Source of the DNA: Bog-159 sp050008575
Lineage (GTDB): Bacteria; Acidobacteriota; Terriglobia; Bryobacterales; Bryobacteraceae
Direction: 5' to 3'
Assembly (NCBI GenBank): GCA_050008575.1
Contig: JBEKMJ010000027.1
Span: 17,453 to 81,452, forward strand
DNA length: 64,000 nt
The notes under the pieces are model-generated. The model was not told the origin of the DNA. It worked only from the letters and a program-made list of their open reading frames with translations, and did not search any database. Both the position numbers and the translations under genes were made by a program. Shown piece by piece: positions 43,103 through 50,745 of the stretch. Position 1 is the first letter of the stretch; every line of letters starts with the position of its first letter.

Positions 43103-44403
43103 AAGGCGGTCTCCATGGGCAGCGCCAGCGGCCGCTCCAGCAGAAAGTCGAGCTGCGCCATCTCCTCCACCGCCCCGCGAATGGCGTGCTCATACGTAGG
43201 TTCCACCGTGATCACGAACGGCAGGTCGCGTTTGCTTTCCGTGGGCAGTTGCAGGACGGCCTCCAGGCTGATGTGCTTCGCCGCCAGTATACCCGAAAGC
43301 CCCGCCAGGATGCCGGGCCGATCCTTGACGCGGAAACGCAGGTAGTAGGCGCGCGTTTGCAGCACCACGGAAACCGGCTGATATTCGCCCAGCCGGTCGT
43401 GCGCGAAGGGCGAAACGCGCTCCGGACTGCCGCTGCGGATCTCGCGCGCCACGCGCATCAGGTCGCTCACTACGGCCACGCCTGTCGGCAGCGGTCCCGC
43501 GCCGCGGCCGTAATAGAAAGTGTCTTCGCCGTACGCGCCCTTCACCCACACCGCGTTGTAAGCGCCCTGCACGCCGGCCAAAATGGTGGAGCGCGGAATC
43601 AGCGCCGGCCGCACGGAAAGAATCAGCCCCTCCGGCGTCTGTCGCGCCGCGCAGATCAGCCGGATGGTGTGTCCAAGCTGGTGCGCATAGCGGAAATCGA
43701 GCGGCGAGATGCGCCGGATGCCTTCCATGAAAATATCGGACGGCGTGATTTTCTCGCCGAACGCCAGGGCCGCCAGGATCGCCAGTTTAGAGCGCGCGTC
43801 GATGCCATCCAGATCGGCGCTGGGATCGGCTTCCGCATAGCCCAAGGACTGCGCCTCGGCCAGCACCGTCTCCAGGGGCGCGTCGCGCTTTTCGATTTCG
43901 GTGAGGATATAGTTGCATGTGCCGTTCAGGATGCCGTAGATGGCCGTGATGCGGTCGCCCGAGATGCCTTCGCGCAACACCGCGTGGATGGGAATACCGC
44001 CCGCCACGCTGGCCTCCATGGCCACATTGATGCCGGCATGAATGGCGCGCTCCCAGATCTCCGGCCCGCAGGCGGCCATCAGCTCCTTGTTCGCCGTCAC
44101 TACAGACTTGCGATTGGCGATGGCCGCGTTCACGATTTCGGCGGCCACCGTGGTGCCGCCCACCAATTCCGCCACGATATCGACGCTGGGATGGGCCACC
44201 ACTTCGCGCCAGTCCGCGGTCCGGAAGACGGGACCCAGCGATTCCGGAATCGTCTTGGCCGCCACCGAGCGGCTGCAAACGGCGGCCACTTTGAGCTGGA
44301 ATCCCAGCTTCAGCGCGATCTGGTCCGCATTGCCGGCCAGAATGGCGAGCGTCCCGGAGCCTACGTTACCCAGGCCCACGATGCCCACGTTCACTTCCTG
44401 CAT
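43099..44403 (-). CDS. hom: Homoserine dehydrogenase
   Basis: A 434-residue NAD(P)H enzyme converting aspartate semialdehyde to homoserine for Met/Thr. N-terminal VGIVGLGNVGSGTLAIL, catalytic region ITAIYGILNGTCNYIL, YAEADPSADLDGIDARSK, and a C-terminal ACT domain (RVKDRPGILAGLSGIL) for feedback control. It lies 43 bp after the GT87-like gene and starts a coupled chain with the methyltransferase and small membrane protein. Confidence 0.97.
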   Translation of the reverse strand: MQEVNVGIVGLGNVGSGTLAILAGNADQIALKLGFQLKVAAVCSRSVAAKTIPESLGPVFRTADWREVVAHPSVDIVAELVGGTTVAAEIVNAAIANRKSVVTANKELMAACGPEIWERAIHAGINVAMEASVAGGIPIHAVLREGISGDRITAIYGILNGTCNYILTEIEKRDAPLETVLAEAQSLGYAEADPSADLDGIDARSKLAILAALAFGEKITPSDIFMEGIRRISPLDFRYAHQLGHTIRLICAARQTPEGLILSVRPALIPRSTILAGVQGAYNAVWVKGAYGEDTFYYGRGAGPLPTGVAVVSDLMRVAREIRSGSPERVSPFAHDRLGEYQPVSVVLQTRAYYLRFRVKDRPGILAGLSGILAAKHISLEAVLQLPTESKRDLPFVITVEPTYEHAIRGAVEEMAQLDFLLERPLALPMETAL

Positions 44404-44446
44404 ATGGGCATTATGGCATGCTGTCGATGTGGCGCACGCCTTCCGG

Positions 44447-45613
44447 TCAGGCCGCCCGGCTGCCGTAGCCCAAGCCGGCGGCGGTTTGCCAAATCAGGAT
44501 CGCGACGATCGCCACACCGGCCAGACGGCAACTGCCTATCGACCCGAAAAAGATGGACAGGCTCGATAGGGGTATTAGCAGTAAGACCGCGGGTATTACA
44601 CACCATTCGTACGTTGCGCACAACCTGCGAATCCGCGGCCACGCGATCAGCAGTACCGGTATCAGCAGCGCACAGTCCTGAACGTAAGCATGATGGCTCA
44701 CTAAAAGACCTCCCAGCAGGACCACGGCTAGTCCGTTGAGGAGGTCGGTCTTCCGGATCGCCACGGCCACCACGATGGCGATCGACAGGCCGGTTCCTAT
44801 TTCCCATGCGCCCGGATGGGGCCATGCGGCGAACATGCCGCGCAGGTTCGGCATATGCTGCACATCCGGAGACACAATGCCCTGCGACAGTGTGGAGATA
44901 TACTGGCGGGGCCAATCCCAGCCACCGGCCGCAAACGAAACCACAACCAACGCCGCGGCGCCAACCAAGAATCCGCGCCACAATTTATGCCGCCATAGGA
45001 GCAGCGGGAGGAACACGAAGATATGGAACTTCGCGGCGCATAGAGCGAATAGCAGCCCCGCCAGAAATGAATGTTTCTTGCGAATGCGCAATGCAATTGC
45101 CAGCCATAACAGGATCAGGGGCGGATCCTGCCCGCCGACCATGCAGGATGCCAGACCGACCGACCAAAAACACGCAATTGCCGCGGCGGTGCGATCGGGC
45201 CAGAGACACACAAAACCGATCGCCGCGGCTAAGAGCACGGCCATCCAGGCCAGCGATGCGACGCGAAATGGCAGTTGTGCAAATGGCCAGAAAGCCGCGG
45301 CAAAAAAGGGAGGTCTTACGGCTTGCCGCTTCAACAGCAAGACGGGGTCGCTGTGCGTCAAGATGGCCGCTTCCGCCGCTTGAAAAGCATGCGTGTCGTA
45401 GAGCTTGCCCTGTAGCACTAACTGCCCGGAAACGTAGAACGCCAGGAAGTCGTTGTCGCCGGTGGTAGCTCTCCGCCACGCGATCGAGCCCAGCGGCGGC
45501 AGAAAGAGCAGCGCCGGCAAAACAAACCCTATTAACCAGACTGCCATCGTTTTGCCGAGACCTGTTCGGCTCCGATGGAGGCTAGCCGCGTCCTGGACTG
45601 CAAGGGTATGCAC
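44447..45613 (-). CDS. Polytopic membrane protein, GT87/DUF2029-type mannosyltransferase-like
   Basis: A 388-residue protein with about ten TM helices. The first loop after TM1 has TTGDNDFLAFYVSGQLVLQG, and the pattern of acidic residues there followed by LYDTHAFQAAE matches the DUF2029/GT87 group of polyprenyl-sugar mannosyltransferases. The start may be at residue 22 (MAVWLIGF) rather than the GTG-context ATG used here. Its role is probably surface glycan or lipid glycosylation. Confidence 0.8.
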   Translation of the reverse strand: MHTLAVQDAASLHRSRTGLGKTMAVWLIGFVLPALLFLPPLGSIAWRRATTGDNDFLAFYVSGQLVLQGKLYDTHAFQAAEAAILTHSDPVLLLKRQAVRPPFFAAAFWPFAQLPFRVASLAWMAVLLAAAIGFVCLWPDRTAAAIACFWSVGLASCMVGGQDPPLILLWLAIALRIRKKHSFLAGLLFALCAAKFHIFVFLPLLLWRHKLWRGFLVGAAALVVVSFAAGGWDWPRQYISTLSQGIVSPDVQHMPNLRGMFAAWPHPGAWEIGTGLSIAIVVAVAIRKTDLLNGLAVVLLGGLLVSHHAYVQDCALLIPVLLIAWPRIRRLCATYEWCVIPAVLLLIPLSSLSIFFGSIGSCRLAGVAIVAILIWQTAAGLGYGSRAA

Positions 45614-45672
45614 GTGGTCTTATGGTTAACACGCACATAACGTTGGCCCCAATATTATCTTTGGTTATCCGT

Positions 45673-45715
45673 GTGGGGCAGGACTCCAGTCCTGCGCGGG
45701 TCCTCCAGGACCCGC
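45673..45715 (+). repeat. Paired-hairpin repeat, word CTCCAG
   Basis: GTGGGGC foot, GCAGGACTCCAGTCCTGC (45678-45695) and GCGGGTCCTCCAGGACCCGC (45696-45715). The following AACGAAATCAGCCCTAA is shared with the copy at 14898. Confidence 0.92.
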
Positions 45716-45780
45716 TCCTCGGGTAACGAAATCAGCCCTAACCTAACTGGGCTCATACCGGCCGATGTAGACGTCCGCCC

Positions 45781-45892
45781 GCACGGTCGAAAACCCTTGA
45801 CGAACTGCGGGGAATGGAACGGGTCTGGAGACCCGCCGCAGGCGTAGACGCCTGCCCCACAAGGCTTTCATCCTGACAGGACTGGAGTCCTG
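45781..45892 (-). repeat. Extended paired-hairpin repeat plus extra hairpin
   Basis: GCACGGTCGAAAACCC flank, CGGGTCTGGAGACCCG (45820-45835), GCAGGCGTAGACGCCTGC (45838-45855) and GCCCCAC, the same unit as 25735-25817. A lone CAGGACTGGAGTCCTG (45877-45892) follows. Confidence 0.88.
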
Positions 45893-45935
45893 CCCCGCCC
45901 GCCGCGCACGCCTTAAGCTATCCTGAGTAAACGCC

Positions 45936-48545
45936 ATGGACGCTCCCGTGCAATCTCAATCGGCAACCGTCGTAATCCCACCAGCCCCCTCGCACCCCAC
46001 CGCATCGTCCATATCCACCCCCGATGAAGGCCGCTTCGTCCCGGGCACCCTGGTCGCCGGCCGCTACCGCATCATCTCGCTGCTGGGCCGCGGCGGCATG
46101 GGCGAAGTCTACCGCGCCACCGATCTGACGCTTTCGCAACCCGTCGCGCTCAAGTTTCTCCCCGAATCCGGCCCCGACCACTCGCGCGCCCTCGAGCGCT
46201 TCCATAGCGAAGTCCGCATCGCGCGCCAGGTCTCGCATCCCAACGTCTGCCGCGTCTACGACGTTGGCGAAGCGGACGGCATGCCCTACATCTCCATGGA
46301 GTACGTGGATGGAGAGGACCTTGCCTCACTGCTCCAGCGCATCGGCCGTCTGCCCTCCGATAAAGCGCTGGAGATCGCCCGCAAGATCTGCGCGGGCGTA
46401 GCCGCGGCCCACGATAAGGGCGTCATCCATCGGGACCTGAAGCCCGCCAACATCATGCTCGACAGGCGCGGCAACGTGGTGGTGATGGACTTCGGTCTGG
46501 CCGCCGTCGCCGACCAGTTGCGCGGAGCCGAAGTGCGCAGCGGCACGCCCGCCTACATGGCGCCCGAGCAGTTGCGCGGCGAACAGGTCACGGCTAAGAG
46601 CGATATCTACGCGCTGGGTATGGTGCTCTACGAGATCTTCACCGGCAAGCGCGCCTACGATGCCGCCACCATGGCCGAACTGATCCGGATGCAGGAGAGC
46701 GCCCAGATCACCAGCATGAAGTCGATCGCCGCCGAGATCGATCCCGGCGTGGAGAAAGCCATTCGCCGCTGCCTCGATCCCGATCCCGCCAAGCGTCCCG
46801 CGACCGCGCTGATGGTGGCGGCCGCGCTGCCGGGTGGCGATCCTCTGGCCGCGGCCCTGGCGGCCGGCGAGACTCCGTCCCCCGAACTGGTGGCCGCATC
46901 CGGCAAGACGGAAGGGCTGCCGCTGCGGAAATCCTTGCCGCTGGCCTTGGGAATCGCAGTGTTGATTATTGCGGTACCGTTCGTGCGCACGAATGTCGAG
47001 GGGCACAGCCTGGCGCCTTTCGAGTTGTCGCCCGACGCGCTGGCGGCCAAGGCCCGCGAGTACGCCGTGGGATTCGGATATACGGCTGTCCCGGCCGACA
47101 AGAAGTACGACATGCACTGGGATTGGGACCTGATTCGCGACTCGGGCAAACACGCCAAGACACCGGCCGAAGCGCGCCGCTGGTTTCAAGCGGAATCGCC
47201 GCTGCGCATCGGCTATCGCGAAAGCCCGCTGCCGCTGGTCGCGGAACCGGATGGGGAAGTCACCGTAAACCGTCCCGCGCCGATGATCGCCGGCATGGTC
47301 GAAGAGTGGCTCAATAGCAAAGGCGAGCTGCGGTTCTTCCATGCCGTTCCGCCGGAAGTGGATCGCTCGGCGCCCGCTGCGGCGGGGACTCCGGTGGACG
47401 TGCAAGCGATTTCGCGGGCCATCGGCTTCGACATCTCGCAATGGCCGGAGACGACGCCCAAGTATACGCCCCTGCACGCGTTCGATTGGCGGAAGGCCTG
47501 GAAAGGGCAACACCCCACGCAACATACCGATCTGACGGTGCAAGCCGCCGCCTGGAATGGAAAGGTGGTGGATTTGCAAGTGCTCTCACCCTGGTCAAAG
47601 GCCTGGCACGAACCCGCGGCATTTGCCCACGATTGGAGAGACTCCGCACGCACGCTGATCGAGCGATTCACAATGGGGCTGGTGTTCCTGTTCTCCGCAT
47701 TCATGGCGGCGCGCAATCTGCGCGCGGCGCGCGGCGACCGGCGCGGCGCGTGGCGGCTGGCGGTGGCCATCTTCATTTTGGCGGCCGCCGCCTGGGTGTG
47801 CGACACGCACTGGGTGGCGGACATCGGGATGATCCAGATCTTCACCACAAACGCGGCGGACTGGTTCTTGTCGGCGGCGCTCATCTGGGTGCTCTACATC
47901 GCCCTGGAACCCTCCGTCCGCGCGCGCTGGCCGCATGCCATCTCCACATGGAGCCGCGTACTCGCCGGCCGCTGGCAGGACCCGCAGGTGGCGGCGCACG
48001 TCCTCTATGGCGCGCTGGTGGGGCTGATCATCGCGGGCTTCTTCATCGTTAGCTCGTGGATTGATGCCTCCCATGGAGCGATCGGCAGCACGGCCCCCGC
48101 CGACGTGGGGCTCAGCGCCCGCAACTTCATCGCGAATATCTTGAGCAGGGCGCAAAACGCCACGGAGTTTGGCCTGGTGGTGGTGTTCGCCATCTTCTGT
48201 TTTCGCGCGATTTTCCGCAAGGATTGGATCGCTTCGGCGGCCGCGGCCGTGCTCTTCACGCTGTCGAATGGCGGCTCGTTGCAATCGGGATGGATCAATT
48301 TTCTGTTTTTTCTGGCCATCTTCACGCTGCTCGTTTTTGTGCTGTTGCGCCTCGGGCTTGTATCCACCATGGCGGCGCTCTTCTTCTGCAACACCCTGTT
48401 GCAGACTCCCGGCGCGCAGACCTTGACAAAACCGTACGAAGCGGCCGTAATCGCTTATCCGGCGATGGCGCTGCTGATTGTGATTTGGGCCTTCTGGCGC
48501 ACATCCGGCCAGCAACTTCTTACCATCACCCCGGAGGACCGATGA
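45936..48545 (+). CDS. Membrane Ser/Thr protein kinase with C-terminal polytopic domain
   Basis: An 869-residue kinase. Cytoplasmic Hanks-type domain at about 42-305: LLGRGGMGEVYRA, catalytic VIHRDLKPANIML, VMDFGLAAVA, GTPAYMAPEQL. A TM helix (LPLALGIAVLIIAVPF, near 335) leads to about 220 exported residues, then at least six TM helices fill the C-terminal third. All kinase residues are intact. The exported region (YDMHWDWDLIRDSGKHAK and on) I do not recognise; it may sense an extracytoplasmic signal. The gene is ATGA-coupled to a GH16 gene. Confidence 0.93.
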   Translation: MDAPVQSQSATVVIPPAPSHPTASSISTPDEGRFVPGTLVAGRYRIISLLGRGGMGEVYRATDLTLSQPVALKFLPESGPDHSRALERFHSEVRIARQVSHPNVCRVYDVGEADGMPYISMEYVDGEDLASLLQRIGRLPSDKALEIARKICAGVAAAHDKGVIHRDLKPANIMLDRRGNVVVMDFGLAAVADQLRGAEVRSGTPAYMAPEQLRGEQVTAKSDIYALGMVLYEIFTGKRAYDAATMAELIRMQESAQITSMKSIAAEIDPGVEKAIRRCLDPDPAKRPATALMVAAALPGGDPLAAALAAGETPSPELVAASGKTEGLPLRKSLPLALGIAVLIIAVPFVRTNVEGHSLAPFELSPDALAAKAREYAVGFGYTAVPADKKYDMHWDWDLIRDSGKHAKTPAEARRWFQAESPLRIGYRESPLPLVAEPDGEVTVNRPAPMIAGMVEEWLNSKGELRFFHAVPPEVDRSAPAAAGTPVDVQAISRAIGFDISQWPETTPKYTPLHAFDWRKAWKGQHPTQHTDLTVQAAAWNGKVVDLQVLSPWSKAWHEPAAFAHDWRDSARTLIERFTMGLVFLFSAFMAARNLRAARGDRRGAWRLAVAIFILAAAAWVCDTHWVADIGMIQIFTTNAADWFLSAALIWVLYIALEPSVRARWPHAISTWSRVLAGRWQDPQVAAHVLYGALVGLIIAGFFIVSSWIDASHGAIGSTAPADVGLSARNFIANILSRAQNATEFGLVVVFAIFCFRAIFRKDWIASAAAAVLFTLSNGGSLQSGWINFLFFLAIFTLLVFVLLRLGLVSTMAALFFCNTLLQTPGAQTLTKPYEAAVIAYPAMALLIVIWAFWRTSGQQLLTITPEDR

Positions 48546-49333
48546 ATCCGAGTAGGACAGGACTCCTGGCCTGTCTAATCTGCAGCATCGCCGTCCTCGC
48601 CTCCGCCGCCGAGGACCGCAGGCTGATCTGGAGTGACGAATTCAACGGCGCGCCAGGCTCGCCTCCGGATCCCACGAAGTGGGTGTACGATCTCGGCGGC
48701 AGCGGGTGGGGCAACCACGAACTGGAAGTCTACACCGATAACCGTGGCAATGCCCATCTGGATGGCCAGGGCCATCTGGCGATCCGCGCGCTCCAGGCCA
48801 CGCCGGGGAAGTTCACTTCCGCCCGCCTGAAGACCCAAAGCAAGTTCGCCTTCGAGTACGGGCGCGCCGAGGCGCGCATCCGGATTCCGTACGGGCAGGG
48901 CATCTGGCCGGCCTTCTGGATGCTGGGCGCCGACATGAAACGGAAGGGATGGCCCACCTGCGGCGAGATCGACATCATGGAGAACATCGGCCGCGAGCCG
49001 GACACCGTGCATGGCACCGTCCACGGCCCAGGCTATTCGGGCGGCAAAAGCATCGGCAAGCCGTTCCAATCCGCGGCGGGGCGGTTTGCGGACGATTATC
49101 ATATCTACGCCGTCGAGTGGATGCCCGAGCGCATCGATTTCCTGGTGGATGGCCAGACCTACCAAACCGTCACTCCCGCGTCGCTGCCGGCCGGGACGAA
49201 GTGGGTGTACGACCATCCCTTTTTCCTCATCCTCAACGTGGCGATCGGCGGTCGATGGCCGGGTAATCCGGACGCGACCACCGAGTTCCCACAAACCATG
49301 CTGGTGGACTATGTGCGGGTTTATGCGCGCTAA
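48542..49333 (+). CDS. Glycoside hydrolase family 16 (endo-beta-glucanase type), secreted
   Basis: A 263-residue secreted GH16 enzyme. Signal peptide (LLACLICSIAVLASAAE), then LIWSDEFNGAPGSPPDPTKW, WGNHELEVYT, GRAEARIRIPYGQGIWPAFW and the catalytic GEIDIMENIG (E-I-D-I-M-E). The family cleaves beta-1,3/1,4-glucans such as laminarin. Start ATG 48542 overlaps the kinase stop by 4 bp, so the enzyme is made with the kinase. Confidence 0.95.
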   Translation: MNPSRTGLLACLICSIAVLASAAEDRRLIWSDEFNGAPGSPPDPTKWVYDLGGSGWGNHELEVYTDNRGNAHLDGQGHLAIRALQATPGKFTSARLKTQSKFAFEYGRAEARIRIPYGQGIWPAFWMLGADMKRKGWPTCGEIDIMENIGREPDTVHGTVHGPGYSGGKSIGKPFQSAAGRFADDYHIYAVEWMPERIDFLVDGQTYQTVTPASLPAGTKWVYDHPFFLILNVAIGGRWPGNPDATTEFPQTMLVDYVRVYAR

Positions 49334-50045
49334 GGCCTGTGGGGCGGCGCCATGCGCTGCCGAGGCGAGCCATGCTCGCCTGTGCCGGCAGGAGTCCCGG
49401 CACGGCACGCCGGGGGCGTGCGCCACGAGGGCCGCGGTCGCGTGCCTGCTGCTGGCAGGCTGCTCCCCGTCTCCCGAAAACAAGTCCGTGGCAGCGCCGG
49501 CCAAACCGGGGCCACCCCCTGATGTTTTCCGCGTCAATCTGGATACCAGCAAAGGCGCCGTCGTTCTCGAAATCACGCGGGCCTGGGCGCCGCACGGCGC
49601 GGATCATTTCTACGAGCTGGTCAGGAACGGTTACTACGATGGCGACCGCTTCTATCGCGTGGTCCCGCGCTTCGTCGTGCAATTCGGCATCCATGGCGAT
49701 CCGAAAGTTTCGCAGCTTTGGTCGTCGGTGCGCATTCCCGACGACCCGGTCAAGCAGAAAAACCGCAAAGGCATGGTGACGTTCGCCACTTCCGGTCCCG
49801 GCGCCCGCACCACGCAGATCTTCGTGAACATGCGGGACAATCCGCTGCTTGATCGCCAGGGCTTCGCGCCGATCGGCCGCGTGGCCGAAGGTATGGATGT
49901 GCTCGACCGCCTATACGGAGGCTATGGCGATATGCCCCCGCGCGGCAGCGGTCCCGATGGCGTGGAGATCGAGCGGCAGGGCAACGCTTACTTGGAAAAT
50001 CATTTTCCGCGCCTGGACTATATCAACAAGGCGACGGTGCAGTGA
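49323..50045 (+). CDS. Peptidyl-prolyl cis-trans isomerase, cyclophilin type, lipoprotein-like
   Basis: About 240 residues: a cyclophilin domain (GAVVLEITRAWAPHGADHFY, YYDGDRFYRVVPRFVVQFG, GARTTQIFVNMRDNPLLD, GFAPIGRVAEGMDVLD) behind a lipobox-like AVACLLLAGCS. The start is unclear. The only upstream ATG in frame is 49323, overlapping the GH16 stop; about 30 codons between it and the lipobox are made of a hairpin repeat. The true start may have been lost when the repeat entered. Lipoprotein export to the periplasm is likely. Confidence 0.8.
   Translation: MRAKACGAAPCAAEASHARLCRQESRHGTPGACATRAAVACLLLAGCSPSPENKSVAAPAKPGPPPDVFRVNLDTSKGAVVLEITRAWAPHGADHFYELVRNGYYDGDRFYRVVPRFVVQFGIHGDPKVSQLWSSVRIPDDPVKQKNRKGMVTFATSGPGARTTQIFVNMRDNPLLDRQGFAPIGRVAEGMDVLDRLYGGYGDMPPRGSGPDGVEIERQGNAYLENHFPRLDYINKATVQ
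49339..49402. repeat. Hairpin array, word CCATG, in the cyclophilin 5' region
   Basis: GTGGGGC foot, GGCGGCGCCATGCGCTGCC, then AGGCGAGCCATGCTCGCCT and GTGCCGG/CCGGCAC with a 7-base loop. The first two loops share CCATG. The array is inside the only open start region of the cyclophilin gene. Confidence 0.82.
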
Positions 50046-50047
50046 CA

Positions 50048-50437
50048 TTACCACAAAGCGCGGGAGTAGTGGCCGCGAATGCGCTCGTCTCGGGTGACCA
50101 GCACCGCGCCGGCCGCCTTGGCGTTGGCTACGATCAGCCGGTCGAAAGGGTCGCGCGTCCAGTCTTCGGCTATGGCTTGGTCCACGATAGTGCGGAACGG
50201 CAAATCGCAGACGCGCAGGCCGATATCCGTGGCCAACGTGGACACCAACTTTGACGCAGTGGGCTTCAGCCGGCCGATTTCGTGGAGCAACTCCAGCTCC
50301 AGGACGGATGCGGCTGAAACCAGCAAGTCGTCGCGGTCGATCGCCTTGCGGGCCGCAACACCGAGCCGGTTCACTTCGCCCGCGCCAATATAGATCAGAA
50401 CATGCGTATCCAGGTAGATCACTTCAGTTCCGACCAT
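50048..50437 (-). CDS. PIN-domain (VapC-like) toxin
   Basis: A 129-residue PIN ribonuclease: IYLDTHVLIYIGAGE (first Asp), AASVLELELLHEIG (Glu), DPFDRLIVANAKAAG (Asp), LVTRDERIRG. All four acidic positions are present. ATG 50437 is chosen, 4 codons inside a longer frame. It overlaps the antitoxin by 19 bp. VapC toxins cleave tRNA or rRNA. Confidence 0.9.
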   Translation of the reverse strand: MVGTEVIYLDTHVLIYIGAGEVNRLGVAARKAIDRDDLLVSAASVLELELLHEIGRLKPTASKLVSTLATDIGLRVCDLPFRTIVDQAIAEDWTRDPFDRLIVANAKAAGAVLVTRDERIRGHYSRALW

Positions 50438-50673
50438 TCCCGCGACCAATCCATGCCGATGACGTCGTCGGGGTCGCCGACAAAGATGGAACGCTTCTTC
50501 AGCCGGGCCAGCTTGCTGGGAGGCGTTTCAAGCACGATGCGGAGCACGACGCCCTTGCGCACGATCTCCACCGGCTGGCCGGTTTCGATGGCCTCGTCCA
50601 GGATTTTGTAAATGTTCTCCCGCAGCTTCGAAGCAGTCACTTTCACGGCATCCTCCACGGGCCATCCTAGCAT
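50419..50673 (-). CDS. Phd-type antitoxin of the PIN toxin
   Basis: An 84-residue antitoxin: DAVKVTASKLRENIYKILDE, ETGQPVEIVRKGVVLRIV (Phd/YefM fold). ATG 50673 is the likely start; GTG 50646 would begin directly at the fold. Two CGTACG boxes lie at and just upstream of the start and may be the autoregulatory operator. Confidence 0.85.
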   Translation of the reverse strand: MLGWPVEDAVKVTASKLRENIYKILDEAIETGQPVEIVRKGVVLRIVLETPPSKLARLKKRSIFVGDPDDVIGMDWSREWSELK

Positions 50674-50674
50674 A

Positions 50675-50702
50675 CGTACGACTTTGCTGTCTAGTACGTA
50701 CG
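50675..50702. promoter_or_regulatory. Two CGTACG palindromes upstream of the Phd/PIN pair
   Basis: CGTACG at 50675-50680 and 50697-50702, 22 bp apart (about two helical turns), adjoining the antitoxin start. Candidate operator; no protein evidence. Confidence 0.4.
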
Positions 50703-50745
50703 CTTGTGGCGGCACGTTCCTGCATTATAGTGGATAGGCGGCTTC

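Larger units (their letters stand above)
45614..45935. other. Repeat-rich divergent intergenic region
   Basis: 322 bp between the GT87-like and kinase genes. It carries three hairpin elements (listed separately) and a CCTAACCTAA-type tail. No gene is seen; promoters for both genes must lie here. Confidence 0.7.

Noticed and set aside
43186..44739. 517-codon plus-strand frame
   Set aside because: Antisense to homoserine dehydrogenase; shadow of codon bias.
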